Source: Opitutus sp. (GTDB lineage Bacteria > Verrucomicrobiota > Verrucomicrobiia > Opitutales > Opitutaceae). Taken from it: a stretch of DNA of 64,000 nt. Location of the stretch: NCBI GenBank assembly GCA_013821985.1, contig PNJQ01000001.1:108195-172194 (forward strand), in the 5' to 3' direction. How positions within the stretch are numbered: the stretch's first letter is position 1; the number at the start of each line of letters is the position of its first letter. Under the pieces are notes generated by a model. The model had not been told where the DNA came from. It saw only the letters and a program-made list of their open reading frames with translations, and did no database searches. Both the position numbers and the translations under genes were made by a program. Shown here in pieces: positions 1 through 9,500 of this stretch.

Positions 1-2353
1 TCCCGTCCGGATAGAGGAGCTTTGCACCGACCACGCCCACGCCGCCAATTGAAAGCCAGCCAGCCATGTCCTCCAGCCAGCCGGGCGCGAGCGCCTCGAC
101 GTCATTGTTGAGATGCAAGACGAGTGGCGTCCCGGCGCGAGCCGTGCCGAGATTCACGAGGCGCGAGTAGTTGAAACCTTCGCCGGTGGCCGGCGCGCGC
201 AATACTTCGACGCGGAGGTCGGCTCGTCCCGGCACGGCGGCAAGATATTCAAGCGCGGAGGGATCGTCTGAATCGTCATCGACGACGATGACCTTCACGT
301 GCTCGCGCGGCGTGGTGCGTGCGAGAGAGTCAAGGCACTTCGCGAGGAGTTCGGCGTGGTTCTTCGATGGGATGACGATCGTGACGGGGTTCGCAGCGAG
401 CAGGGCGGGGTCCCACCTCAATTGGTGAAGGCAGAGCGCGTAGTTTTTCGCAAATTCCGGGAGGATCGGCTCGGCACGGTGTTTTCTCCGCGTGAGGGCT
501 TCCGCAATGCCGTTGCGCGCCGCCGCAAAGAGGTAGCCCTTTTGGTCGCCGCGCGTCGCGGTGCTCTCCGCGTGCGCCCTCCAATGATAACCGATGAAGG
601 GCACGTGCACGACGTCGCGTTCGTCCAGCAATTCCCAGCAGCGCAGAAACAGATCGATGTCCTGCGCCCCGTTAAACTCCGGGCGGAGGCGACCGGCACG
701 CTCCACAATGCTGCGGCGAATGACGGTCAAGTGATGCGTGTAGTTGTGCGTGATCGCCATCTCGGGCGACCACGCGCCTTTGAACTGCGGATCGAAGCGG
801 CGGCCGGTGTCGTCAATTTTATCTTCGTCAGTGTAGAGATAGCCCGCGGTCGGATGGCGGGCGATCGTTTGGGCGACGTGGAACAACGCGTCGTGCGGCA
901 GCAGGTCGTCGTGGTCAAGCAGCGCGACGAATTCGCCGGTCGCGACTTCGAGAGCGGAATTGGTGGCGCGGGCAATATGGCCGTTGTCGGCCCGAAAGAC
1001 GGGCTTAATGCGACTTTCGGTCTTCGCGGCTTCTTCCAGGATGCGGCGGACGTGCGGTTGCGGCGAAGCATCGTCGGCGATGCAAAGTTCCCAGCGCGGA
1101 TAAATCTGCTGCAGGAGGCAGTCGAGCAACTCGCGGAGGTATTTTTCCGGCGTGTTGTAAGCGGGAACAACGACGCTGATGAGCGGGCCGCCGGTGCGGA
1201 GGAGGGCGTCGGCGTCATGTTGCAGCACGGTGCGCAGGCGCGGGGTGAGGCGATTGTGCCAGCACCAGCGGGTGTAAGGATCCTGATCGCGGCGACGAAC
1301 GGCAGCCGCAGAAATTTTCGGCACTTCGCCGCGGCTGAGTGTCTGGGCGAGATGCGCCTGCAAGCGTGCGATCTCGGCGCGCGATTCCCTCCAGGAGTCG
1401 AACTCGTAGCGGTCCAATACGGCACCGCGCAGGAAGGCTGCGACAACTTTGTAGAACAGCCACGGCTTGAACACCGGAATAGGGCCTGCATGTTCGTCGC
1501 GACGGACGAGATACATGCGGCGGGCGAACGCGAGTTCGCGCGTGCCGCTGTCGGTCTCGGCAAAGATTTTCAGGTTTACCGGGGAGGGGGTTTCCCCGCG
1601 AATGTCAACGAGGCCGTAGTAACCGGACTTGAGCGCGTTGGCGTGATCGGCGCGATGACGGGCGACATCGGGGCGATCTTTCGGAAAGACGAGGCGGTTC
1701 TCCGTGAGCACCCCCGTGGTGGCGCTGAGCTGCTTGATCTCCCTTCCAATGCCAAAGATCCAGCCGGTGATGCGAAATTTGTCGTAGCCTACGTTGATCC
1801 AATAGCCCGGATTCTCGATGAAGCCGAGGAAACGGTCGCCGATGGACACATCGCTGTTCGCGGTGAGGACGTCGTGCAGCACGGCGTCCGTCGCCCGACA
1901 CAAATCCCTCCACCCGGCGCGATGATGGTATCGATAAAGGTGCGCGAGGGTTTGGTAAACGACGGCCGCTCGGAGGATTTTCGGCGGTTTTGTCGCGGAG
2001 GCTGGCAGGGCCGAGGTGTCGAGGGCGGTCCGAAAAAACTCGTGCCAACCGGTGCCGTCGTGGAAATCGAGGGCGAGTTCGCGCGCGCCACGCCAGACCT
2101 GTGCGCGTTGGATGAAGCCGGTGCGCCGGGCCGCGATGCTTCCACCGAAGGCAGCCTGAGTATCCGGACGGTCCAGCCCGTAGATTCCCAAGAACGCCCT
2201 TCGATCGACGCGTGCGCGAATGTCGAGCACGCCGCCGGCGTGATCGCCGGCAAGAATCCAGCCCGTGACTTCAATGCCGGCAACCTCCGGCCGCCAGGTT
2301 CGGGGGCTGTCGATGTGAAAACGAAGTTGAGGACGTTCGGTAGCCAAGAACAA
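1..2353 (-). CDS. Glycosyltransferase family 2 protein with two N-terminal GW-type beta-sandwich-like modules; C-terminus truncated by window edge
   Basis: Reverse-strand open frame not in the ORF track because it runs off the window: (TTG) MATERPQLRFHIDSPRTW...PLISVVVPAYNTPEKYLRELLDCLLQQ...ELCIADDASPQPHV...ARATNSALEVATGEFVALLDHDDLLPHDAL...VTIVIPSKNHAELLAKCLDSL...LHLNNDVEALAPGWLEDM. Start is TTG at 2353 or 2347. Confidence 0.85.
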   Translation of the reverse strand, partial: MFLATERPQLRFHIDSPRTWRPEVAGIEVTGWILAGDHAGGVLDIRARVDRRAFLGIYGLDRPDTQAAFGGSIAARRTGFIQRAQVWRGARELALDFHDGTGWHEFFRTALDTSALPASATKPPKILRAAVVYQTLAHLYRYHHRAGWRDLCRATDAVLHDVLTANSDVSIGDRFLGFIENPGYWINVGYDKFRITGWIFGIGREIKQLSATTGVLTENRLVFPKDRPDVARHRADHANALKSGYYGLVDIRGETPSPVNLKIFAETDSGTRELAFARRMYLVRRDEHAGPIPVFKPWLFYKVVAAFLRGAVLDRYEFDSWRESRAEIARLQAHLAQTLSRGEVPKISAAAVRRRDQDPYTRWCWHNRLTPRLRTVLQHDADALLRTGGPLISVVVPAYNTPEKYLRELLDCLLQQIYPRWELCIADDASPQPHVRRILEEAAKTESRIKPVFRADNGHIARATNSALEVATGEFVALLDHDDLLPHDALFHVAQTIARHPTAGYLYTDEDKIDDTGRRFDPQFKGAWSPEMAITHNYTHHLTVIRRSIVERAGRLRPEFNGAQDIDLFLRCWELLDERDVVHVPFIGYHWRAHAESTATRGDQKGYLFAAARNGIAEALTRRKHRAEPILPEFAKNYALCLHQLRWDPALLAANPVTIVIPSKNHAELLAKCLDSLARTTPREHVKVIVVDDDSDDPSALEYLAAVPGRADLRVEVLRAPATGEGFNYSRLVNLGTARAGTPLVLHLNNDVEALAPGWLEDMAGWLSIGGVGVVGAKLLYPDG

Positions 2354-2455
2354 GATTTAGCCCGAGGCCCCAAGGTTGAGTAAAGCTTGTTCCATTCGTC
2401 CGAACAGCGAACGTTCGCGATTGGCAGAAGGCGTGCGGTGGCTTCAAGTCGGGTG

Positions 2456-4552
2456 ATGCGTATTCCTGCGGTCTTCGCCCAAGCCGGCCGCGTTGAAGCG
2501 GTCGCGGCGGTGCTCGTCTTCGTCGTGGCGGTGGCGTTTCACAGCTGGGGGGCGTCGGTCGGTTGGGAAAGCAAGAACTTGCCGGGAGTGGAGTATCGTC
2601 AGGCACAGACCGCACTTTCGGCCTACTTCATCGATCTCGAGGATAATTTTTCCCTCGCCTATCCCACGCCGGTCTTGGGGAAACCGTGGTCCATCCCGAT
2701 GGAATTCCCGCTCTATCAATGGACGGTGGTCGGAGCATCGCGGTTGACCGGAATGGAGCTGACCAGGGCCGGGCGCTTGGTTAGCGTGGCGTGCTTTTAC
2801 CTGACATTGCCGGGCATTTTTCTTTTGCTGCGCCGCTGGCAGGTGAAAACCGCTCACCGTTGGCTCGCGTTGGCCTTGGTGGCGAGCTGTCCGTTCTACG
2901 TCTTTTACGCCCGTGCTTTTTTGATCGAGACAATGGCGCTGATGTTTGCGGTGTGGTTCTGGGTCGCGTTCGAACGTGCGGTGATCGGACGCAGCGTTGG
3001 TTGGCTCGGTGTCGCCGTGGTGGCCGGGAGTGGTGCCGCCTTGGTGAAAGTGACGACGTTGCTGCTCTACCTGCTGCCGCTGGCGCTTTGGTCGTCGCGC
3101 CGGCTTTGGCTGGCTCGTGCCGGCCAGCGGTGGTGGAGCGAGGTGGCTTGGATGGGGGGCGCGGCGGTATTGCCGTTGCTGGCCGCGATTTGGTGGGTCG
3201 GCGAGGCGGACCGGATCAAGGCGCTGAATCCGGTGGCCGATTTTCTCGGCTCCCAACATATGCGGGATTTCAACTTCGGGACGAGCGAGCTGCGGTTTTC
3301 CCCGGAGATTTGGGCCATGAAATGGCGAATTGTGCGCGACGAGCTGACTTTTTTTCCGCTCGTATGGTTGATCGTGCCCGTTCTGTGGCTCGGACAATGG
3401 CGTCGTGCCGGTGCGGTGGGGCTCTGTCTCGTGGTCTTTACCGCAGCGTTGGTGGTCTTCCCGTTGCTGTATGCCTACCACGATTACTACTATGTGGCGA
3501 ATGCCGTGTTGGCGATGCTCGCTCTCGCGCTCGCTCTGATCGGTCTCGCTGAATCGCCGCGTTGGCGCTGGCTCGCCGTGCTTTTGGTCGTTGGGTGCGT
3601 GGCCGGGCAGATGGTTCGCTACCGTCAGCACTATTGGCCGATACAGCAGGGAATTTCCGCCGGGGGCAACGCCCTCACGAGTGCCCTCAGGAAACTGACG
3701 GCGGTCAACGATGTGATCGTCATTGTCGGCGAGGATTGGAATTCCATGACGCCCTACTTTGCCCAGCGCCGCGCGCTCATGCTGCGCGCGGATGTCGAGG
3801 ATGATCCCGCGCGCGTCGATATCGCCCTAACGCAATTGGCCGCGGAGCGAATCGGAGCTTGGTTGGTCACCGGCAAGAGCTGGCGCGAACGATCCATTCT
3901 TGGGGATCGGCTCGCTGCGCGCGGCTTATCCCCGCGACCGTTGCTTCAGTGGAACGAAACCGTGGTTTTCGTCCGACAGGAGCAGGAGTCCGAGATTATT
4001 CGCACGATGCTCCAAGACGAGCTGCCGGGACTTGCATGGGCGCCGGGCGCTGCGCCAGTCGCAAAGCCGTTGGCAGGCCGCTGGTCCGCCGTCGCGGGGC
4101 TGCCCCCGGCGCAGCGCATGCTCTTTGCATCGATGCAGCCTCAGCCGGTTCGTTTTTTCAGCAGTTTTGAGCCGGCCCGGCAGGTGATGGCGGGTGAGTA
4201 TTCTTTCAATGCGCATCCGGTGACCCGCTTCGTCTTCGCCGTGAGCGCCGGACGGAGGCACCTACGGACACAGGTTTGGTTCACTCCCGATGCCTACGCC
4301 CAGACATCGGCGGACCGCACCGACGGCGTCGAGTTGATCCTGCTTGCCCAATCAGCTGACGGCGGCCAGCGCGAACTCAGCCGGCAGTTCATCGATCCGG
4401 TCAACGAACCTGGCGATCGCGGCGCGCGGTCGGTCCATTTCATTTTTGAAATCGCTGAAGACGCTGAGATTGAACTTGTCGTCGGCCCCGGCCCGCAGGG
4501 TCGCGACACACGCGACTGGATTTGGTTGCGAGGACCGCTGACCATCGACTGA
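2456..4552 (+). CDS. GT-C-like membrane glycosyltransferase (ArnT/PMT-like) with C-terminal beta-rich extension
   Basis: Multi-TM ORF: VEYRQAQTALSAYFI...GKPWSIPMEFPLYQWTV; paralogous to the convergent gene at 4574-6670. Track ORF begins at TTG 2387; ATG 2456 is a more likely start. Confidence 0.8.
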   Translation: MRIPAVFAQAGRVEAVAAVLVFVVAVAFHSWGASVGWESKNLPGVEYRQAQTALSAYFIDLEDNFSLAYPTPVLGKPWSIPMEFPLYQWTVVGASRLTGMELTRAGRLVSVACFYLTLPGIFLLLRRWQVKTAHRWLALALVASCPFYVFYARAFLIETMALMFAVWFWVAFERAVIGRSVGWLGVAVVAGSGAALVKVTTLLLYLLPLALWSSRRLWLARAGQRWWSEVAWMGGAAVLPLLAAIWWVGEADRIKALNPVADFLGSQHMRDFNFGTSELRFSPEIWAMKWRIVRDELTFFPLVWLIVPVLWLGQWRRAGAVGLCLVVFTAALVVFPLLYAYHDYYYVANAVLAMLALALALIGLAESPRWRWLAVLLVVGCVAGQMVRYRQHYWPIQQGISAGGNALTSALRKLTAVNDVIVIVGEDWNSMTPYFAQRRALMLRADVEDDPARVDIALTQLAAERIGAWLVTGKSWRERSILGDRLAARGLSPRPLLQWNETVVFVRQEQESEIIRTMLQDELPGLAWAPGAAPVAKPLAGRWSAVAGLPPAQRMLFASMQPQPVRFFSSFEPARQVMAGEYSFNAHPVTRFVFAVSAGRRHLRTQVWFTPDAYAQTSADRTDGVELILLAQSADGGQRELSRQFIDPVNEPGDRGARSVHFIFEIAEDAEIELVVGPGPQGRDTRDWIWLRGPLTID

Positions 4553-4577
4553 GGCGGGCGGACGCCCAGCGTCTCAG
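4549..4577. terminator. Possible bidirectional terminator hairpin overlapping both stop codons of convergent genes
   Basis: ctgaggcg ggc ... gcc cag cgtctcag: outer 8-bp stem (one G-U), inner 3 bp, between two convergent stop codons; no long U-tract. Confidence 0.4.
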
Positions 4578-6670
4578 CGAATCTCGATTTTGCCCCAGTA
4601 AGACTGATCGTAGGTGGCATTGCCTTCGCGGCCGGGGTCGATCGAGAACACGAGGTCGCCTGCAAACGGTTCGCCGTTGTCGAATTCGATTTGTTGCGGG
4701 CCGCGGTCCGCTTTGATGAAACTCGGGTTTAGTGTGCGGCGCAGCAGGGGCCGCCGGATGCCGTCGGGCTGTTGCAGGAAAACCTGCACGATCACGCCAT
4801 CGGAGCCTTCCGGCGGAGGCTTTCCGTAGGAGATAGGCGTCAGGCCGACGACCGCGATGAAGCGCGTCGCGGCGGGGGGCGGGCGGAAAAAAATCTCCGA
4901 TGGGGCGTGGGCTCCCAGGGCCTTCTCGCCGGACACATCGATCACGCCGACGCTGTAGCGACTGCGTGCGCGCAACGGCGCGGGTGAACACATCGACAAA
5001 TCCATGCCCGCAAGATCCTGTTCCTTGGCATTTGGAATGGTCGGAGCAGCGGCGACCCCGAACGAGATGCGCGTGCGCGCTTGATTCGTCAGTCGGGCGT
5101 TCGCCTTCAGGCTGGCCCCGGCCACGGCACGCGCTGGCAGATACAGGTCGGCGTCATCGCTCGATGCGATCGGCTGGGGTGCGAGCCCCAGCCGGCTGAT
5201 GCGGGCACGCACGAGATTGCGGTTCTTGCGTGCATCACCGACCAGAACCATCCCGGCGATCTGTTCCGAAGGAATGCGACCTAGCACCTCCTCAAACATC
5301 CCGAGTTCATCGTCGCGGTCATGCGGAATCATGAAGGCACGGCGCTCCGAATAATACGCGATCAGCGGATCCCAATCGATGCCAGAGATGATGAGCACTC
5401 CGTCCGGAGGGGTGATCTGGCGGATGGCAGACGCGAGTTCCGGAGCCGCGGGCGCTTCCTTCCAGTAGTGATAATGCAGACCTCGATCGAACGCGTTGTA
5501 TTGAAAGACCATCGCTGCCCCCAACACCGTCCAACGCGCGGTGCGGGTCAGGCGTGGATTGTCCCAGGCTGACGCGATGAGCAGTCCGCCCGCGCCAACC
5601 AGCAACAGTGCGTTCGCGGTGTAATAATAGTCGTGGACGTGATAAAGATTGGCGAACACGAGCGGGCCCGCGAAGAAGCTTAAGCCGCCGAGCAACGCGA
5701 GGCGACGCGCCAGCGGTGTGGCGAACGCGGCGAGGCAAAGCGCAACGGCCAGCGCGCCCTCACTGAGAACGTTGCGCGTGACGTTGTCCTGAATTGTTTT
5801 CCAGAAATTCGCTTCCATCCGCAGCGCAGCAGTCCCGAAGTTCCACTGACGCAGCTCCGTCGAAGTGAGAAAAGTCGTAAACGGATTCTGGAGCTTGATG
5901 GCGTCGCTGTGCGCGGTCCACCAAAGGGCGGCGGCGAGACCCAATCCCATCGGCACCGCCGCAACTGCCAGGCGACGGCGTGCAGCAACAAGTGCAGCAG
6001 GCAGCGGCAATCCGGCCCGCGCGGCCCGCCACGCAGCCACCACGGCGATCACCGCGGCGGGGACGCAATAGACCGCGAAGGTCGTTACTTTCGTGAGGCC
6101 GGCCAACACGGCACAGGCGGCGGCGCCGGAAAGGGCACGCCAGTTTTCCGGTTCCAATCCGCGGCAGAAGAGGCAGAGAAACCAAACCGAAAAGCAAAGC
6201 GCCGTTGTCTCGATCATCATCGCGCGCGTGTAGAAGAGGTAAATCGGCGAGGAGAGAACAAAGGCCAGTGCCAACAGCCGGCGTGAGGGCGACAGGCCGG
6301 CACGACCGAGCAGATCATACGCGGCCGGAAGCATCGCCCAAAAGAACAGGAGGCTGACAAGCCTTCCCGTCTGTTCAAGGTGCAGGCCCGTGAGATTCGA
6401 GAGCGCGGCGACGATCCATTGGTAAGTGGGAAACTCCATCGGCACCGACCACGGCGGTCCGAATAGTGGGGTCAGGTAATCCATCCGAAATCCGCTTTGC
6501 TTGATCCAATAGACGCTGAGCGCCGTCTGGACCTGCCGCGATTCGTAGCGATCGAGGATCGAGGCGTTCCACCGCTGCGTAACGGTGAACAGCACCCCGA
6601 CGAGAATTAAAACAAACAGCGCGATCAGAACTCGCGGGCTGGGCTGGCGGATTTGCACGGGTTCACTCAT
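4574..6670 (-). CDS. GT-C-like membrane glycosyltransferase with C-terminal beta-rich extension
   Basis: Multi-TM ORF, VQTALSVYWI...GPPWSVPMEFPTYQWIVAALSNLTGLHLEQTGRLVSLLFFWAMLP; paralogue of the 2456-4552 product. Confidence 0.82.
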   Translation of the reverse strand: MSEPVQIRQPSPRVLIALFVLILVGVLFTVTQRWNASILDRYESRQVQTALSVYWIKQSGFRMDYLTPLFGPPWSVPMEFPTYQWIVAALSNLTGLHLEQTGRLVSLLFFWAMLPAAYDLLGRAGLSPSRRLLALAFVLSSPIYLFYTRAMMIETTALCFSVWFLCLFCRGLEPENWRALSGAAACAVLAGLTKVTTFAVYCVPAAVIAVVAAWRAARAGLPLPAALVAARRRLAVAAVPMGLGLAAALWWTAHSDAIKLQNPFTTFLTSTELRQWNFGTAALRMEANFWKTIQDNVTRNVLSEGALAVALCLAAFATPLARRLALLGGLSFFAGPLVFANLYHVHDYYYTANALLLVGAGGLLIASAWDNPRLTRTARWTVLGAAMVFQYNAFDRGLHYHYWKEAPAAPELASAIRQITPPDGVLIISGIDWDPLIAYYSERRAFMIPHDRDDELGMFEEVLGRIPSEQIAGMVLVGDARKNRNLVRARISRLGLAPQPIASSDDADLYLPARAVAGASLKANARLTNQARTRISFGVAAAPTIPNAKEQDLAGMDLSMCSPAPLRARSRYSVGVIDVSGEKALGAHAPSEIFFRPPPAATRFIAVVGLTPISYGKPPPEGSDGVIVQVFLQQPDGIRRPLLRRTLNPSFIKADRGPQQIEFDNGEPFAGDLVFSIDPGREGNATYDQSYWGKIEIR

Positions 6671-7578
6671 GGGCTCATGCTGGGTGCGTAGCGGGCGGCG
6701 GCTCGACGGATGCCGTCAGACAACAATACTTGCGGACGCCAACCGGTGGCCGCGATTAAGCGGGAATTGTCCAGACGTGAATCCTGGACATCCCAACTCG
6801 GCGCCGGTGAATGACTCAAGTCGATGCGCTTGCCGGTGGCGGTTTGGACCAGTTCGATGACTTCGTTTACGGTGTGCGATTCTCCCGCCGCGAGATTGTA
6901 GGTCCCGGTAACGCGGCGCGAGACCACGACCTCGAGGGCGGAAAGGAAATCTTCGTAATAGAGGAAATCCTTCCGGGCCGAGCCGTCGCCCCAAATCGTC
7001 AGGGACTGGCCTTCCACGGCGCAACGCAACGCGTGCGCGATCAACCCCTGCGGACGATTTTTCGCGACCGGGTAGCCATAGGGATTCGAAATGCGCAGGA
7101 TGGTGTATGGCAGCCCTTCGCGGTCAGCGCAGGCGACGATCATTTTTTCTGCCGCCAATTTGGCCTGCCCGTAGCGCCCGACAGGTGAACAAGGATCGTC
7201 CTCCCGATTGGGGCGCGCCGGGGCGTCACCATAAACGGCTCCTCCGGTCGAAAAAAATACCAGATGTGGGCGGGGTGAGACAGCGATCCGCGCGATGGAA
7301 TCGAGCAGGCCGGCCAGCAGGGGCAGGTCATAGCGCGCTTCGCTGCCCGGATGCGCTTCGGACGAAGCTGGAAGGGTGCTCCACGCGAGGTGCAGCACGG
7401 TCGTGCAATCGGCGACAGCGGAGGACTGCAGGAGTTCCAGATGGGAGCGAAAGCCGGGCGAAGCCGTGCGCGAAAACATTGCGAGCTCGTGGGCCGGCGC
7501 GCGAAAATGCTCGGCGATGAGCGAAGCCAGACGGCCTCGCCCGCCGGTCACGAATACGCGTTGCGGCTGGACGCTCAT
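6667..7578 (-). CDS. NAD-dependent epimerase/dehydratase (extended SDR)
   Basis: MSVQPQRVFVTGGRGRLASLIAEHF; YGQAK (YxxxK); 4-nt overlap with both neighbours. Confidence 0.88.
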   Translation of the reverse strand: MSVQPQRVFVTGGRGRLASLIAEHFRAPAHELAMFSRTASPGFRSHLELLQSSAVADCTTVLHLAWSTLPASSEAHPGSEARYDLPLLAGLLDSIARIAVSPRPHLVFFSTGGAVYGDAPARPNREDDPCSPVGRYGQAKLAAEKMIVACADREGLPYTILRISNPYGYPVAKNRPQGLIAHALRCAVEGQSLTIWGDGSARKDFLYYEDFLSALEVVVSRRVTGTYNLAAGESHTVNEVIELVQTATGKRIDLSHSPAPSWDVQDSRLDNSRLIAATGWRPQVLLSDGIRRAAARYAPSMSP

Positions 7579-9500
7579 GCCGCGGACGCTGGCAGGGACT
7601 GGTAGAATTTGGCAAGCGCCTCTGCGCTGCGCGCCCAACTAAAATTCGCCGCGGCAAAGCGCACGGCGCCTTCGGCCAGCCGCGCAGCCAACGCGGGCTG
7701 CGCGCGCAGCTCCCGCACCGCGCGGGCGATGCCCGCGGCGTCGGCCTGTTCGAGCACGTAGGCGTCGACGCCGTGCCGGATTTTTTCACCGAGGTTGGTG
7801 CGGGGGAGCACCACCGGCCTTCCGATCGAAAAAAATTCCGGCAGCTTCGATGGGAATCGATAGTCATTGAAGGCGTCCCGTCCGCCGGGCTGCACGAAGA
7901 TGTCCGCGAGGGCCATGAGCGGCGGCAGGTGGCGGTGATGCAGGATTTGGCCCAGTTCGAGAACGTGCTCGTGCGCGCGGGACGCGTGCGCACCGAGGAA
8001 ATCCACAGTGTCGAGTCCGGTGCGGATCAGCGTGACCGGCACGCCGTCCTCGTTGAGGCGGGTCACGGCAGCGTAAAGCTCACGAACCTCGGCGGCGTTG
8101 GCGGCGTGCACGTTGCCGTGATAAAAGATCACCGTGGTGTGAGATGGGATTCCGAGCGCGCGACGAAATTCCTCGGGCAGCGCCCGAGGAAAGAAGTAGC
8201 GGTCGTCCGCCGCGGGCCAGAGCGTGTGGCAACGCGCCGCGACGGGGGTGAATTCGCGAAGGCGCGGGGTGATCAATGTTACGCCGTCCGCGGAGGCGAG
8301 AAAGTCGCGGCTGCGGTGCGGATGTGACAGCTCGGCGGGCACGAGCGCATCGAGTTCCACGTCGCTCAGAGCGTTGAGTTGATCGAAGTTTTGGCCGAGA
8401 GAAAGTGCGAGAATTTCGCGCTCGTTATCCTCCAGATGGATGACGACGCGACAAGCGTGCGTCCGCCGAATTTCCTCGGTGGCACGGCGCACGGACTCGC
8501 GGGTGGTCCAGGCGTGGACGATGTCGGCCCCGCGAGCGTCGGCGAAGCGGTAGCTGGGGGCCTCTGCGTGGCTCAGCGCGGCGAAGCGCGGCGCGGCGTG
8601 ATGGGCGATGGTCGCGACATCGTGTGTGACGGCGATCGCGCAGCGGTGCCCGCGGGCGGAGAGCTCATTGGCCAGGCCCGCGGCGTGCAGGGCATTGTTG
8701 GCCGCAAAACTCCCTGGCAGCACGAAGAGAACGTTCAGCGCGTGCGCGGCGGGCGTAGGGAGACGGCGAGGCGTGAGCGCCGCGTGGCCCGGCAGGCCAG
8801 TGCGTGGAACGGTGAGGTCGAGGTCAGCCGTGTGGTTCTCGTCGGTCGCGATGCTGAACGTGACGTTGGTCCGTGCGACGTGCAGGCTTCCATCGGCGAG
8901 TTGAGCCCGCACACGCACCGGGCCGTGTCCGGCCACGAGAAAGTCTGCACTGCGAAAGCCCGCGTTGGCCGCATGCGGCACCGCGGGGAAGGCCGCGGGC
9001 ACATCGCGGCGCGGTAAGCCGAGCTGACAATCGATTTCGCGGTGTCCGTAGCGCAGCGTGAGTTTTTCCACCGTCTGCAATCGATCGAGAGCCCAGCCGC
9101 CGACTTTCACCCGGTCACGCAGGGTGCCGGCGCTGATCGGTTCGTCGAGCACCGCCGTGAAGGGCGCGGCATCGGCGGCTAGGGACAGCAGCTTGAAAGT
9201 TTCCCAGTGTCCGGCCGCGATTTCTGCCTCGAATCGGACGAGATGCACGCCGCTCGGCCATTCTATCGCTTGGGAGAAGCCGCTGATCCGCGCGGCCGGC
9301 TCGGCCGGAAACAGATCGCCGACATCATCCCGTGGGTGCCGTGCCGTGATGAGCCAGGTGTGGCGGCCGATCGCGACGCGGAGCGGAGGCAGCTCAGGAC
9401 TGCCGCGTCGGAAGCACCACCCGGTGACGGTGGCGCGGCCGTCGGGGGCCCGCAACGGGCGGGGGGATTCTACTTCACCAACCAGTGCCGCCGCCTTCAT
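7575..9500 (-). CDS. GT4-like glycosyltransferase with two N-terminal GW-type modules
   Basis: MKAAALVGEVESPRPL...LNVLFVLPGSFAANNALHAAGLANELSARGH...IFYHGNVHAAN...PSKLPEFFSIGRPVVLP. Start ATG 9500 overlaps the upstream stop; the track start 9539 is longer. Confidence 0.8.
   Translation of the reverse strand: MKAAALVGEVESPRPLRAPDGRATVTGWCFRRGSPELPPLRVAIGRHTWLITARHPRDDVGDLFPAEPAARISGFSQAIEWPSGVHLVRFEAEIAAGHWETFKLLSLAADAAPFTAVLDEPISAGTLRDRVKVGGWALDRLQTVEKLTLRYGHREIDCQLGLPRRDVPAAFPAVPHAANAGFRSADFLVAGHGPVRVRAQLADGSLHVARTNVTFSIATDENHTADLDLTVPRTGLPGHAALTPRRLPTPAAHALNVLFVLPGSFAANNALHAAGLANELSARGHRCAIAVTHDVATIAHHAAPRFAALSHAEAPSYRFADARGADIVHAWTTRESVRRATEEIRRTHACRVVIHLEDNEREILALSLGQNFDQLNALSDVELDALVPAELSHPHRSRDFLASADGVTLITPRLREFTPVAARCHTLWPAADDRYFFPRALPEEFRRALGIPSHTTVIFYHGNVHAANAAEVRELYAAVTRLNEDGVPVTLIRTGLDTVDFLGAHASRAHEHVLELGQILHHRHLPPLMALADIFVQPGGRDAFNDYRFPSKLPEFFSIGRPVVLPRTNLGEKIRHGVDAYVLEQADAAGIARAVRELRAQPALAARLAEGAVRFAAANFSWARSAEALAKFYQSLPASAA

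Noticed and set aside
299-2383. 694-aa plus-strand ORF
   Set aside because: Antisense to a clear GT2 gene on the minus strand; composition is Arg/Val/Ala-rich with no recognisable domain, as expected for shadow ORFs in GC-rich DNA.
2444-3631. 395-aa minus-strand ORF
   Set aside because: Antisense to the plus-strand GT-C gene; His/Gln/Arg-rich with no TM or domain features.
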